From Dipteronia dyeriana (Eukaryota > Streptophyta > Magnoliopsida > Sapindales > Sapindaceae): a stretch of DNA of 64,000 bases. Shown here piece after piece: positions 44,957 through 56,131 of this stretch. The translations under genes and the position numbers were made by a program. The notes beneath the pieces were generated by a model. That model worked only from the letters and a program-made list of their open reading frames with translations, was not told the DNA's origin and did not search any database. Position 1 is the stretch's first letter; each line of letters starts with the position of its first letter. Where the stretch lies: NCBI GenBank assembly GCA_032871835.1, contig CM065296.1, positions 114,586,146-114,650,145 of the forward strand. The letters run 5' to 3'.

Positions 44957-47900
44957 ATGATGAGCAGGTTGAAAGATTTCCTTAAAACCCCATAGAGAGA
45001 TTGGTTCAAGGGAAAATTGACTCGACACGACCATTTTGAATCCCTCGCCCATATAGATGATGCATTGAACTAGGTCCCTGAACATTTTGCTGTTGAGGAT
45101 CGGCATCGGTTCATGGCGTCCTGTTTCGGGCATTTCATGTCGATGCACCGGAAGATGAAGTTTTCTGGTGGTGTTATCCATCAGTTTTTGTTGCGGGAGT
45201 TGGACCATGACGGGTCAACAGATGAGATGCTGTTCCTGTTAGGGAACCAGGTGGTGAGGTTTTCGAAGGTGGAATTTTGCCTCATAACCGGATTACGTTT
45301 TAGACTTGTACCAGACACTGGTCTGTATGCGGCAGTGGAGAATGGCATATATCAGCTGTACTTTCGTAGAGCCGATGAGGTATCATTGGAGGAGTTGAGG
45401 GTTATTCTTACCCTGGAGAGTTTCAGGAGGCGTACGATGCTGTCAAGTTGTGCCTCATATACATGCTGAACTGGATGTTGATGGGGGTCGATGAGAGATT
45501 CAAGATTCCAGTTTGGCAGTTTCGGTTGGTGGAGGACCACGCTGCCTTCGATGTTTTCCCATGGGGTGCAAACGTATATAGGCATTCTATATTGTCTTTC
45601 AAGCATGTGTTATCACGGCGACGTGAGGAGAGAGGCCAGCAGTTACAGGGCGATGTTGTACATACCGTCGCATCGCATGCCCTCTTGGTAAGAACTATGA
45701 ATTACAAAATGAATTAAAAAATGGACTTTATAGTTCGTTTCCTAAATTTTTTGGATTCTAAATGTACTTATCTTTGATGCAGATATTTGCTTTCGAGGTG
45801 ATCCCCCAGCTGGACGTCGATTTCAATGCTCGAAGGGCTACGGAGCTTTCTCCTCTTATGTTGAAGTGGGAGTTGACAAAACAACCTAGAGGGAAGAAGC
45901 TGGCCAAGATTTTCAGTGCTAGGTATGTATTTAATTTGTTAATCGTTATATTAGTTACCATATCTACAATGACATTCCTCTAACTAAGTTTTCAGATGTT
46001 TGCGAGGGAGGAATTGTGCCCACAGCAGCTGAGGAGGGAGCACTGTACTTCACAGGCCTAAACGAGGGGGGAGCCCGTATGTAGAGAATGATAGGGTTCA
46101 CCTTCCTTCTGTCCCTGCTCAAACTACTGACGGCGGGAGACATGCAAAAGGTTCCGAGGAGGGAGACACAGTGATATGGAGGCTTCTGACCCATCGGGCC
46201 TGAGTTTCAGTGCAATGGACACTGACAGATCTGACCGTCTCCTGGGCGAGTGAGGCATAGAAGAGGTTCGTTTTACCACCACCGGACCTACTGCATCTAT
46301 AGGGGATTCTCGTGCAGCCGTTGGACGTGATGTGGAGGTAAGTTGTGATGATAGTTTCGTTTTTATTAGTGCGACCTGTTGAGTTTTTAAGTACTAACAA
46401 TGTTGACATGAATTCAGGCCCCATGGGAACATTTCAACGATTTACGTGAAGCCCTCCGAAAGAGTGAGGATGGTCGACAACGGCAGCACCGGAAGTTGCT
46501 AGATATGATTCGAAAGAGAAAGGACGATCGATAAGAGCAACACTGAAGTTGCTCGTATTGATCGGGAGGCTTTCCGGCATCAGTACGTATACGCACCGAG
46601 ATGGTCCACCTGGTCCTGATCTGACTTTACTCCTGAAGACAAGACAGATGATATTTTGGGGGGACACATAGCATCAGTGCTCGTCAGGAGGATCCACATA
46701 CTGAAGGGGCAGTTTCAGAGAGTGAGCCTGACCAGCGTACCAGAGATACAGGGTCTGTTTCATGTAGAGCTGCAGGCTCATTGGGCAAGCGATAGTCGGC
46801 CCCTCTAATCGAGCAGTAGACTCCCTCATCGGTGGATCAGCCCCCATCGGTCGAGCAGCAGCCTCTCCCTCCACCGCTCTCATCGATAGAGCAACAGCCT
46901 CCCCCTCCACCACCTCTATCAATAGAGCAGCAACCTCCCCCTCCACCTCCCTCATCTATAGAGCAGCAGCCTCCCCTTCTACTGCCCCCATCGATCGATC
47001 GATAGCCACCCCCTCCACCCTCATGGAGGACATACCTGATCATCGTACCACACCCCAGCGGGTGGAGTTCGACTGGAGATGAGCGTACCGACGTGCGGTT
47101 GGTAGTTGCTCAGCCCATACATAGATCCCTGCTAACCAAAGAGGGTTAGGTACAACTTGAGGCTCCGAAACACATTTTTGACCCCCACGGACTGGTGGAT
47201 AGTGACCAGTTGAAGGCTTACCGAGCCATCAAGAAGAACATAAACAGGGAAACGCAAGTAATTCTTTTTTCTAATAAGCTGGTAGGTTTACTTCTATTTA
47301 ATTGATTTTTTTATGTTGCTAATGTTAAATTAATACAGACATGATGTGGACTTGCTGGAGTCAGTTGATGCTGCATGGTTCTATCGGATGCAGACCAACT
47401 TCATGGACTTGGAGGACGAGGTATCATGAACCAGATATTTTTATATAATGTTTATTTTAGATTTGATACACTCCTAACACTTTATTCTGTTTATATACTT
47501 CCAGCATATGGTCGCGTACCTCCATATTCTTCGAAAGCTTCAGCGAGCATTCCCAAAAGCGTACAACTAGATGATAAACATCTTGGATACACAAATTTTT
47601 GTAAGTATTCCACAAAAATGATGATTATGTATGCTTTTACATTCGTTTGTAAAACAATATTAATTTTTTGTCGATGAAATGTTTGTACATTCTTATCTGG
47701 AGATCCAATACAAGAGAATGATGCCTTGTGACGCTCACGGGAACATCACCACGAGGCGGTGGAATGTGTTGGGGTCTTGGTAGACCAATGAGGACCTTAC
47801 GACGATGAGTGGTGGTTCCCCGATTGGATGTAGTACGTGGCACGAGGTTGACATGGTAAGTGGTACTTGGTTTGCAATTACAAATATAAATGTCTTTATA

Positions 47901-48434
47901 CATCCTAACACCTTTTTATGTTTACAGGTCCTGATATCGTGCAACATTAGGTGGCAACAATGGCTATTGGTGACCTCGACCTCACATCCGGGAAGATGTT
48001 CATAGTCGACCCCTGAAGACAGAAGGTCTCAGTGAATATCCGGAGGCAGCAGGTAGCCCCTTTGCGCTAGTTTTTGCCCTCAATGTTGCATCATGTCGAT
48101 TTTCATACTACGCGGTCCCTAACCGTGAGATGCTCCCCAAGAAGAATAGGCCCTTCTCAGTCAACGTGGTATCGGCAACCCGTGTCCCACAGCAGAAGAA
48201 AACGTAAGACATATTGTTTTCATTTACTTTGAGATTGAGTTATTAAAATATTATTGTTTTATTAATGCATGTTAATGTGTCCAACTGTAGGGGTAACTAT
48301 GGTCCCCACACGTTGCGATTGATCGAGTACACATTCTGGCGGACATGAAGGATTTTGATTGGTCGGAAGACGATATGGAGATCATTCGGGAGAAGATGGC
48401 AGTTGAGATATTTTCAAACTCCCAGCCTATGTAG
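44957..48434 (+). pseudogene. DUF1985 / Ulp1-type cysteine protease carried by the MULE
   Basis: It reads from the ATG at 44957 (MMSRLKDFLKTP) with in-frame TAGs at 44993 and 45071. DUF1985 is clear: 'GGVIHQFLLRELDHDG', 'MLFLLGNQVVRFSKVEFCLI' (45160-45290) and, after a frame change near 45420, 'MLNWMLMGVDERFKIPVWQF' and 'FPWGANVYRHSI'. Probable introns: 45688-45782 and 45923-45995. A Pro/Gln-rich repeat (46800-47010) links to a Ulp1-like C-terminus: 'VLISCNIRWQQWLLV' (47931), 'SGKMFIVDP' and 'GNYGPHTLRLIEY' (48293). Ulp1 enzymes have His before the W and Cys before the G-P here; this copy has Gln and Tyr, so it cannot be an active SUMO-type protease. It ends at TAG 48432. Confidence 0.8.
46800..47010 (+). 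repeat. Pro/Gln-rich tandem repeat in the Ulp1-type gene
   Basis: About five units of roughly 36-39 bp encode 'SSIEQQPPPPPP'-like sequence in the gene's frame. It forms a low-complexity linker between the DUF1985 part and the protease part. A (GATC)n-like end lies at 46989-47004. Confidence 0.75.
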
Positions 48435-48651
48435 TTTTATGTAGTAATTATTCTGTACATGTACCATCTTTTTGTAAAAAATATGTTACATTAAAATAAA
48501 TTTTTACTTGATATTTTGTTTCCTTTTCAACTATCATAAATCACAAGTTGAACAGTAATTGGAAATCCTATTTAATTATAATTGAAATTCAGTTATTGAA
48601 CAACTCATACGAGTACTAGATTTCACAATGTTATCATCATAACTCCTAAAA

Positions 48652-51441
48652 TCACTCCACGATCGAGTCTCTGGTCGGGCACGTTTGTCTGTTGTGGCCA
48701 ACTGTATGACAGATGCTACACTTGCATCGGTATTCCTCATAAACAACTCTGCTCGGACCTTCATGAATCAAAGCTGGGTTAGAACAACTCCTGGAATTAT
48801 GCCCTGGTTATCCACATCTTCTACAGTTTTGTGTAGTTGTCCTTTCCGAAGAAGATATATGTCGACTCGCCTTCGGGCGTCCTGCTTGTCTCCTGGAGAT
48901 TGGATTCAAAACCACCCTCTCAGCGATGTCAGATGGCACAACCCAAGTAGAAGGATGTCCAACCGGCATAATAGGGACCGAGTACGAGTCAATAAGTGTC
49001 TGTCTCTTGTAGAAGTCCGAACACAAGAAGGTGAAATCCATGTTTCGATCTCTGTAAAAATAATGAAAATAATGTGATTCGCGTTGTAATAATATTAACC
49101 GTATACTAAAACGTATTATGTACCTTGCGGCAGCGAGCGCGTGAGAACATGAAAGCTGGTCCATTTTGGAATTTGTTGCATGTGCAGGTCTTTCGGGCTA
49201 GGTCAACTGTCCATTGTTTTCCAGACCGTTTCACAGAGAATATGTTCCAGTCAACTGGATTTACCGTCATAAAATTGCACTTCTCCACGCATTTTAGGAT
49301 CACAAGATGTGCTGCGTCGGTCAACTGATGCCGTATGGACTGTGCAGCGATATGACGATCATGAAACCAACGTTGTAGCATATTCCTAATGAACTTTGCC
49401 AGAGTCAACATAGGCAGTTGCCATGTAAATTTCAGGCATGAGTTTATGCATTCTGCAGCATTTGTTGTCATTACCATATACCTTCTGTTGGGGCAGTGTA
49501 CACGAGACCACTTGTGTGGACCGATATCAATTACATAATCATATGCATTCGAGTGCAAGTTTCGTAACTCTTCCATGTGCCAGTTATATTCCAACTCAGT
49601 GTACGCTCAGGCTGCTTTATCCATTATTGTGGCAACATCCTTTCTGTGATATCGCTTTTTAATATTTTCATAAAAGTGCCAGAAACATATGGTATGGGTG
49701 GCATAAGGAAACAATTTAGAAATCCCTGCTTCAATGCTTGCATGATGATCAGAAATGAAAACCAAATCATCTATATGGCCAAGGGCACCTTTCAAGAAAT
49801 CTAAAAACCACTCTCATGATAGGTTGTTCTCTGAGTCACCGTAGCCAAAAGCAATGAGATAAACCTGTTTATTCCCATCTTGTGTAGTTCCAACACACAT
49901 TGTACCCCCCAATCTTACCTATAAATGGGTACCATTAACGGTAATAACTAGATACAGAAACCTCCGAATCCTCTAAGTGAGGCACCCAATTACATGAAAA
50001 AGTAAAGGAATTTACCATCTTCATCGCACTGTAAGTCAGTGATTGTTCCTGGATTTTTTTCTTCCAACACGTAACCGAATGATGGCAATAGTTGAAAGGT
50101 TTCCTCATGTGTTCCATAGGTGAGTGACAACGCATAATCGAGAGCTTGATATGCTTTACTGTACATGATTTGAATGCCATACATTGTTTTCATGTTGGCG
50201 ATTATGTCCTTAGGACGCATTAGTCGACCATCATGTTGTTGCAATCTATGTGTAACCATTTCTCCAATTATGACTGCACTAGCTTGTCGATTGCGGCGAT
50301 GAATCTCCTCTAACGGACAAGTGTGTTCTTTAACAAAACTTCTTACTTGGAAGTATGTCGCTTTATCTCTCCTCACCGCTCTTAACTTCCACATACAATT
50401 GTCCATCAAACAAACCAGATGTAACGTTTCCTTATTCGACCTTTTCACCTTCCACTCGAAGTTGTGCCGTAATGGAAAATGCCCAACCAATCTCTTCAAA
50501 ACCTTTTTACTTGGAAAAAATTACCCTTTATATATCATGTTTGTTGGTTCATCGTCTTCCAAGTTCCTGCTTCCACCCATACCAAAAGAGTACGATTCTG
50601 CTTCTAGAATTACCCACGTTATGACATTGTCGGAATCAGCTTCAGTTTCATTAGGCCGGACCTCAGAGGGCCTAGGTATTTCTACTGCACTATAACTACA
50701 TCTTTGTACACGTCCTGCACGTCTTTCTGTTTGGATAGGTTATTTATCTTCCTCATTGTTTGCTACATTATTTACCGGATGCAAATTTGCTTCATTATCC
50801 ACTTCATGAATTGGCCCAAAATTCGGTTCATTGTTCTGTTCATTATTCATGTCATTGTACATTTCATTGTATTGGTGGTTGTACTGTCCAGCATTCATTT
50901 GAATTTGAAAACCAAAGAACTTGTCCAATTGAGGTCCAGGTATATAACCATGGTCGGTTACTTCCGGTGGGACACCACACATGTTTTGCTGCTCTTCGTG
51001 TCCACTTCTTTCTGCAAACAATTGGTTGCTTCTGCCTGACGATCGAAATTGTTGGGTGTTTCCACGACCAGGGGTATCTTCAGCTATCGCACTTGTTGTT
51101 GCCCTCTCAATTAGACTAACACATACTTGAGGGATCACCCTATCTTCCCCCAGCATAAATTGAACACCATCGTCGTTTCTTATTAATGTGCGACATGTTG
51201 TCTCGGGAACGATTGATATAGATTGTAGATCAGCAATGTATTTGTTGACATCGTACCTCACAACGGTTTGCACGATCGACACCAGCTCTTCATAAGTCAT
51301 ATTTTTTGACACATACATTCCTTGGTTCTCGGAATCGAAAAACCTCTGACTTCCATCAGGTAATTGCTCCCATCGACCGTTGTAAGATATGACTATTCTC
51401 ACCCGATCCATTGTCCTGTGAAAATCATCATCACAAACCAT
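48652..51441 (-). pseudogene. MuDR-type MULE transposase
   Basis: It starts at the ATG at 51441 (MVCDDDFHR); an alternative is 51411 (MDRVRIVISYNG) after a possible splice acceptor. Parts in order: N-terminal domain (to 50740), Mutator DNA-binding domain with 'HNFEWKVKRSNKETLHLVC' and 'WKLRAVRRDKATYFQV' (50480-50300), MULE catalytic domain with 'VNGTHL' (about 49950), 'FISDHHASIEAGI' (49765) and 'TTNAAECINS' (49485), a SWIM zinc finger 'CTCNKFQ...CSHA' (49190-49140) and two CCHC knuckles ('CRRCG.PGHN', 'CSICHTVGHNRQTC') near the end. The first catalytic Asp is Asn. Stops near 50742, 50525, 49932 and a one-base shift in the SWIM finger show it is dead. Confidence 0.87.
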
Positions 51442-51499
51442 TATTAACAAATTAAAAAAAATAAGTTTACAATTATTAAGAATTAAACAAATTTATTAA

Positions 51500-51930
51500 G
51501 TGTAAGGGATCGACAACATTATCAAAGTAAACAAATTTATTAAGTGTAAGGGATTGACAACATTATCAAAGGGATCGAGCTTTTTGGAAATGGATCGAGA
51601 ATTTATTGTAAGGGGTCGAGCTTTTTTCAAATGGATCGATAACATTTTCAAGGGATCGAGAACATTTTCAAGGGGTCGATAACTTTTTCCAAATGGATCG
51701 AGAACTTTTTCCAAATGGATCGAGAACTTTTTCAATGGATTGAGAACTTTTTCAATGGATTGAAAACTTTTTCCAAATGGATCGAGAACTTTTTCAAGGG
51801 ATCGATAACTTTTTTCAAATGGATCGATAACTTTTTCAAGGACTTTTTCAAGGGATCGATAATATTCTTCAAATTGTCGAGCATTTTTTCGAAATAATCA
51901 AGCATTTTTTTTCCACATAATCGACCTTTT
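51500..51930 (+). repeat. Right subterminal minisatellite array
   Basis: About 18-20 units of 18-24 bp with consensus near ATGGATCGAGAACTTTTTCA. The core ATCGAGAA...TTTTTCAAA is shared with the left array and lies in the same (+) orientation. It sits upstream of the transposase start. Confidence 0.9.
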
Positions 51931-52280
51931 TTCAACATATATAAAACCTCGGTTCAATAACAAATATGCTGGATTCTTCTTTACATACATATTCTCGGTC
52001 ACACATGAAAAATACTCGGATCTATTAAATGTTCATACATGTTGTTACAACACAGAAATGTATGCAAAATTTCGGAAATGCATGAAAACAGAAAAGATAA
52101 TACACGATATCATAAATATTAGTTACCTTCTTGTGCAGATTTTCGAACGATACAACTTTCTTTTTTGGAGAGAGATAGATACAAGTTTTCAGACAACTGT
52201 TTTGGGGAGATGCAGAGGATTTCAGAAAGTTGCCTTTTACAAATAAAAGTTTAGGGGCAACTTCAGTAGTTCACCATAAT

Positions 52281-52319
52281 AGGTACCTTTTAAACTTAAG
52301 TTATTAAACTGGTGATATC
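52281..52319 (-). repeat. Right terminal inverted repeat of the MULE
   Basis: 'ggtaccttttaaacttaag' and 'ttattaaactggtgatatc' pair with 43807-43846. A similar terminus occurs at 56047-56080. Confidence 0.55.
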
Positions 52320-52383
52320 ATCATAAAAGACAATAAAAAATGTGACATATCTCACAATTTATATTTGTGACAAATATATATTT

Positions 52384-54200
52384 TTAAAGTAATTAATTGC
52401 ATCATCCCAATAATATGAAACTAGATATTCGAATAATACGTACAGTCTCTGGGCATATCCCAGAAAACCCTCCCACTGGACCTGCATGGTTTAAAATTTC
52501 ATAAAAAATTAAAATAAAAACTACCTAATCAACCTATATCCAAACAATAATCAGGTCATGAAACTTGCATTGGTATCGGTAGTACCACGTAATTTCACCA
52601 AAAGAAGAATTGACAAGCACTCAGCAAATAGATTCTGATTCTCACCAATCTTGTAGAATTATTGGCCGGGCTTGAATATTATTTCTTCCATGGAACGAGG
52701 ACCGTCTTTATAATTATTGTCTTTTGAGTCGGCCGTTCTGGTTCTAAAACAGAGAATATATAGCTCTAAAACAGAGAATATATAGCATGAGGGAAATTTA
52801 TGTTCTTACAAAGTTGGAAATGGAATCATGCATGGGGTCACTTGTCCCGTATAGGAAGGGGTCGCAGCTCCCACTAGAGAGTATATATTGAATGAGTTAC
52901 ATGCCTCTAATTAAACGACGTTCGGTGCCAGAATAATTTGATCACTCTCAACTTCATCGTAGTACTCTGTCTTTGTCAATATGCACATTTCCATGGTCAC
53001 CTACATTTTGATTTTATTCCATCTTATCCTTCTTGTTCTAAATGTGTATGGATCACCGGTGGTAGAAGCATGAGAGGGCTGCCCCCGGGCTGTAGACGGG
53101 CCGCTCTTTTTTAATAAATAATAATTATATATATTAAGAATTAATTGTACAAACACCTCTAATATAATGTCTAATTGTATTTATATATGAATTTATTTAT
53201 AATTACACTAACATCCCTAACTGTTAGTATAATTTATTTCATTTATTTATTCTAATTTAAAATCAAAAGATAATAATAAAAATTACAAACAATCAATCAC
53301 AATAGATAAAATTATTATTTTATGTTTGTTTTACATGTAATATTTTCTTTCTTTTATTTCAATCTTTTGATTGTATAGTTTAGATTCATTTAATTTTGTT
53401 CTATTGTTAGTTTAAACCATTTAAACAGGTCATTAATAGTAAATTTTTATAATATGTAAAATCTATTTAAAAACAATATATATATCGATAAACAAATCAA
53501 TGTGAGTGTCTGTGTGTGATTAATTAAACATTTAAATATATTGATTAAACAATTCAATGTGAGATTTTTTGAGCCACGAATTAAATATTAGATTATATTT
53601 GCTAAAAAAATAGAAAAATCCAATAACTAATAAAATGACTATATACTACTCGTGCATACTGAAAAAAAAATTGTATATACGTATAAATCTCACTTTATTT
53701 TAAGGTGACCTCTGAACATGTTACTATAGAGACAGATCTGTGTACATATATATGCAATATGTTTCATAGATATATACTGAAGATAGATATATATATATAT
53801 ATATATATATTCATAACTTCACCGTTAAAGTTGACATAATTTACGATTACGACTATGACACGCAAGGTATTGTTCTGTTTAGCAACAATTTGAAAATTAA
53901 AATTTATCCACCATGGTTATTGATTGGCTATAGCCTATAGGGAATAATATTGGCCGGATATCTATAACAGGATTGATTTGTAGAAAGTTTTGGGAAGAGA
54001 GAGAATCATCTGTTATTAAATGAATTTGTAGAAAGTTTTGGGAAGAGAGAGAATCATCTGTTATTAAATGAATTTATATATATATATATATAACTATTTT
54101 AATATTTAGAAATCGAGGAGAAGAGAGTCATGCTATACCATCAGATAAATGGATCAGGATTCTTACCGTGCATTTTTTTCCTTGACTTTTTTAATCTACT
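52384..54200. repeat. Duplicated block B (empty-site copy)
   Basis: It is homologous to 3172-3316 joined directly to 16911-18620. 'ctatatccaaacaataatc' spans the point where the other copy holds the 13.6-kb nest. It has its own changes: a 0.63-kb insertion (about 53055-53685), a tandem 'tctaaaacagagaatatatag' (52742-52785) and a 51-bp tandem copy at 53970-54072. No gene is recognised. Confidence 0.78.
53055..53685. other. Insertion specific to block B
   Basis: About 630 bases absent from block A, between 'gtgtatggatcac' and 'gtataaatctcac'. The left edge is GC-rich ('gggctgcccccgggctgt') and the rest AT-rich. No coding potential or clear terminal repeats were seen. Confidence 0.5.
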
Positions 54201-54348
54201 GACATTTAAAATAAAAGAAATACACGGTTAAGATTTGTTGATTACTTTCTTTCCGGTAAGTGGTGAAAAGATATAGACGGTTTTGACATTCTTTTGATTT
54301 GGTGTTGTATGAGTGGTATTACTTTAAACTTTAGTTTTAAAGACATCA

Positions 54349-55350
54349 ATGTGGTGTTTTGTTGGGTGGAATGGAATGGAATTCAATTTGTTTGGTTTAT
54401 TAAATTCCAATGGAATGGAGATTCCACCATTTTGGTGGAATGAGCATTCCATCGGATGGAATGCTCATTTCATTCTATTAACACATTTTCTTTCCAAAAA
54501 TAACCCTCTATCCCACAACTCAATTCCAAAAATACTCTCATTTCCAAAAATAATATATATATATTATAAATATCATACTATTATATAATATTTATTATTA
54601 TTATATATATTATTATTGCATATAATATATGTAATATATTATTTATACAATATATACTTTTATATTTTATTATTATTATCCAAAATATATATATTATATT
54701 TTCTAATTATTTATATTATATATTATATATTATTATATACATAATGTATTTATATATACACATTATATTATTATATTATATATATATTATTATATAATTT
54801 ATACTTTTATATTTTATTATTATTATCCAAAATGAACATTATGTTTTCTATATAATTATATATAATATTTATATATTTAATAATATTAATATTAATAATA
54901 TCAATATTTCTAATATATAATATATAATATATAATATTATAAATATTATATATATATATATAATATTTATATTATATATATTATTAATATATGATATATA
55001 ATATAGAAATATATAACATATATTGTAATAATATATATTTTATAATATAAATATAATATTATATTTTTTATATTATTATCCATAATATATAATGTTATTA
55101 TAAATGTTTTGTAATTAAGGGTAATTCCATTCAGTTGTTAACCAAACAAAATATTACTGATTCAGATATTGATTCTAAAGTCCCAACCAAACAAAGAAAT
55201 CAGTTTTCCATTCATTTCCATTTCAATTCTCATTCTCATTTCCATTCCAATTCTCATTCTCATTTCCATTCCAATTCTCATTCTCATTACCATTCCAATT
55301 CTCATTCCCATTACCATTCCAATTCTCATTCCATCATGGTAACCAAACGC
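54349..55350. mobile_element. GGAATG-type DNA element with AT-rich core
   Basis: The left end 'ggtgttttgttgggtggaat' and the reverse complement of the right end 'ggcgtttggttaccatgatg' are inverted copies, both continuing into GGAATG-rich sequence. The right arm has tandem 'attctcatttccattcca' units (55205-55330). The core (54550-55110) is almost pure A/T. This is a familiar plant MITE type; the superfamily was not established. Confidence 0.55.
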
Positions 55351-55439
55351 CACCCAAAGTACGTAAACTTCTAAAAATATCCTTACTTTACATATAATTT
55401 TTATTAACTTTTCTGTTTTTCTGTTTTTTATTTTATTCT

Positions 55440-56100
55440 TTCATCTTTTTCATAGAGGACCTTCTAATAGACCACTAATGAAGGTCAAAGTCGTTCAACC
55501 TCAGTTGGAAGTCTGTGCAACCTCTATAGAGGTCGAAATTGATCTCCATTGGAGGTCGATGAAGAAGAAGATGAAAAAAAAAATATTATTTCCGTGACTT
55601 TTCATGTACTTTCCGAGACTTTTCATATTTTTCAAGACTTTTCAATTTTCATGTATTTTTCGAGACTTTCCATGTATTTTTTAAGACTATTCATAATTCT
55701 TTCCAAGACTTTTCAACGATTTCTGAAACTTTTGGTAATTTTTTTGAATTTCTAGGTAAAAATATAATTTTTCGAGACTTTTTGGTTATTTCTAAGTAAA
55801 AATGAAATTTTTCAAAAAAAAAAATCTTCTTTGTCCTTAGAACGTCCATTGGAGGTCAAACAGTGTTTAACCTCCATTAGAGGTAGTCCGACCTCCATTA
55901 GAGGCCAAATCAACCTCCATTGGGGCGGATAATGACATCCAATAAAAGCTAATTTCGACCTCCAATCCTTTATTGATGAAGGATTTTGAAAAGCAATAAT
56001 AGTGAAGAATGTTACTGTGGGGGTATTTTTGGAAGGAACCCATTTTAGGTATCATTTAAACTCAACTTATTAAAATAGTGATAGTCTTAAAATGTCACCT
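55440..56100. mobile_element. Small relative of the 43.8-kb MULE
   Basis: The right end 'ggtatcatttaaactcaac', 'ttattaaaatagtgatag' (56047-56083) parallels the MULE right end. Inside is an array of 'cgagacttttc'-like units (55595-55820) like the MULE arrays. The array is bracketed by GACCTCCATTGGAGGTC-type palindromes at 55450-55560 and 55840-55965. There is no transposase. The left end is not defined. Confidence 0.45.
55595..55820 (+). repeat. CGAGACTTTTC tandem array
   Basis: About ten irregular units of 18-28 bp carry C(G/A)AGACTTTTC followed by T/A-rich filler. They resemble the MULE array core CGAGAACTTTTTC but lack GAT. Confidence 0.7.
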
Positions 56101-56131
56101 CAAAAAGGTGTCATTTAATTTTCAAACTCTA

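Larger units (their letters stand above)
43780..52340. mobile_element. Mutator-like element with Ulp1-type protease gene (Kaonashi-like)
   Basis: Degenerate inverted ends of about 40 bp lie at 43807-43846 and 52281-52319: both read GTGCC/GTACC-TTTTAAAC...GGTGATAT toward the outside. Between them are a + strand DUF1985/Ulp1 gene and a - strand MuDR-type transposase gene, convergent and 217 bp apart, with minisatellite arrays just inside both ends. MULEs carrying Ulp1-like genes are known in plants (Kaonashi in Arabidopsis, similar ones in melon). The exact ends and 9-bp target duplication were not resolved. Both genes are broken. Confidence 0.75.

Noticed and set aside
51715..51938. Open frames on both strands in the right array
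   Set aside because: Same reason: by-product of a tandem repeat without stops in some frames.
55135..55374. His/Ser repeat protein (HSHFHSNS)
   Set aside because: It comes from ATTCTCATTTCC tandem units at the end of a MITE; the other strand gives a Met/Arg/Ile repeat.
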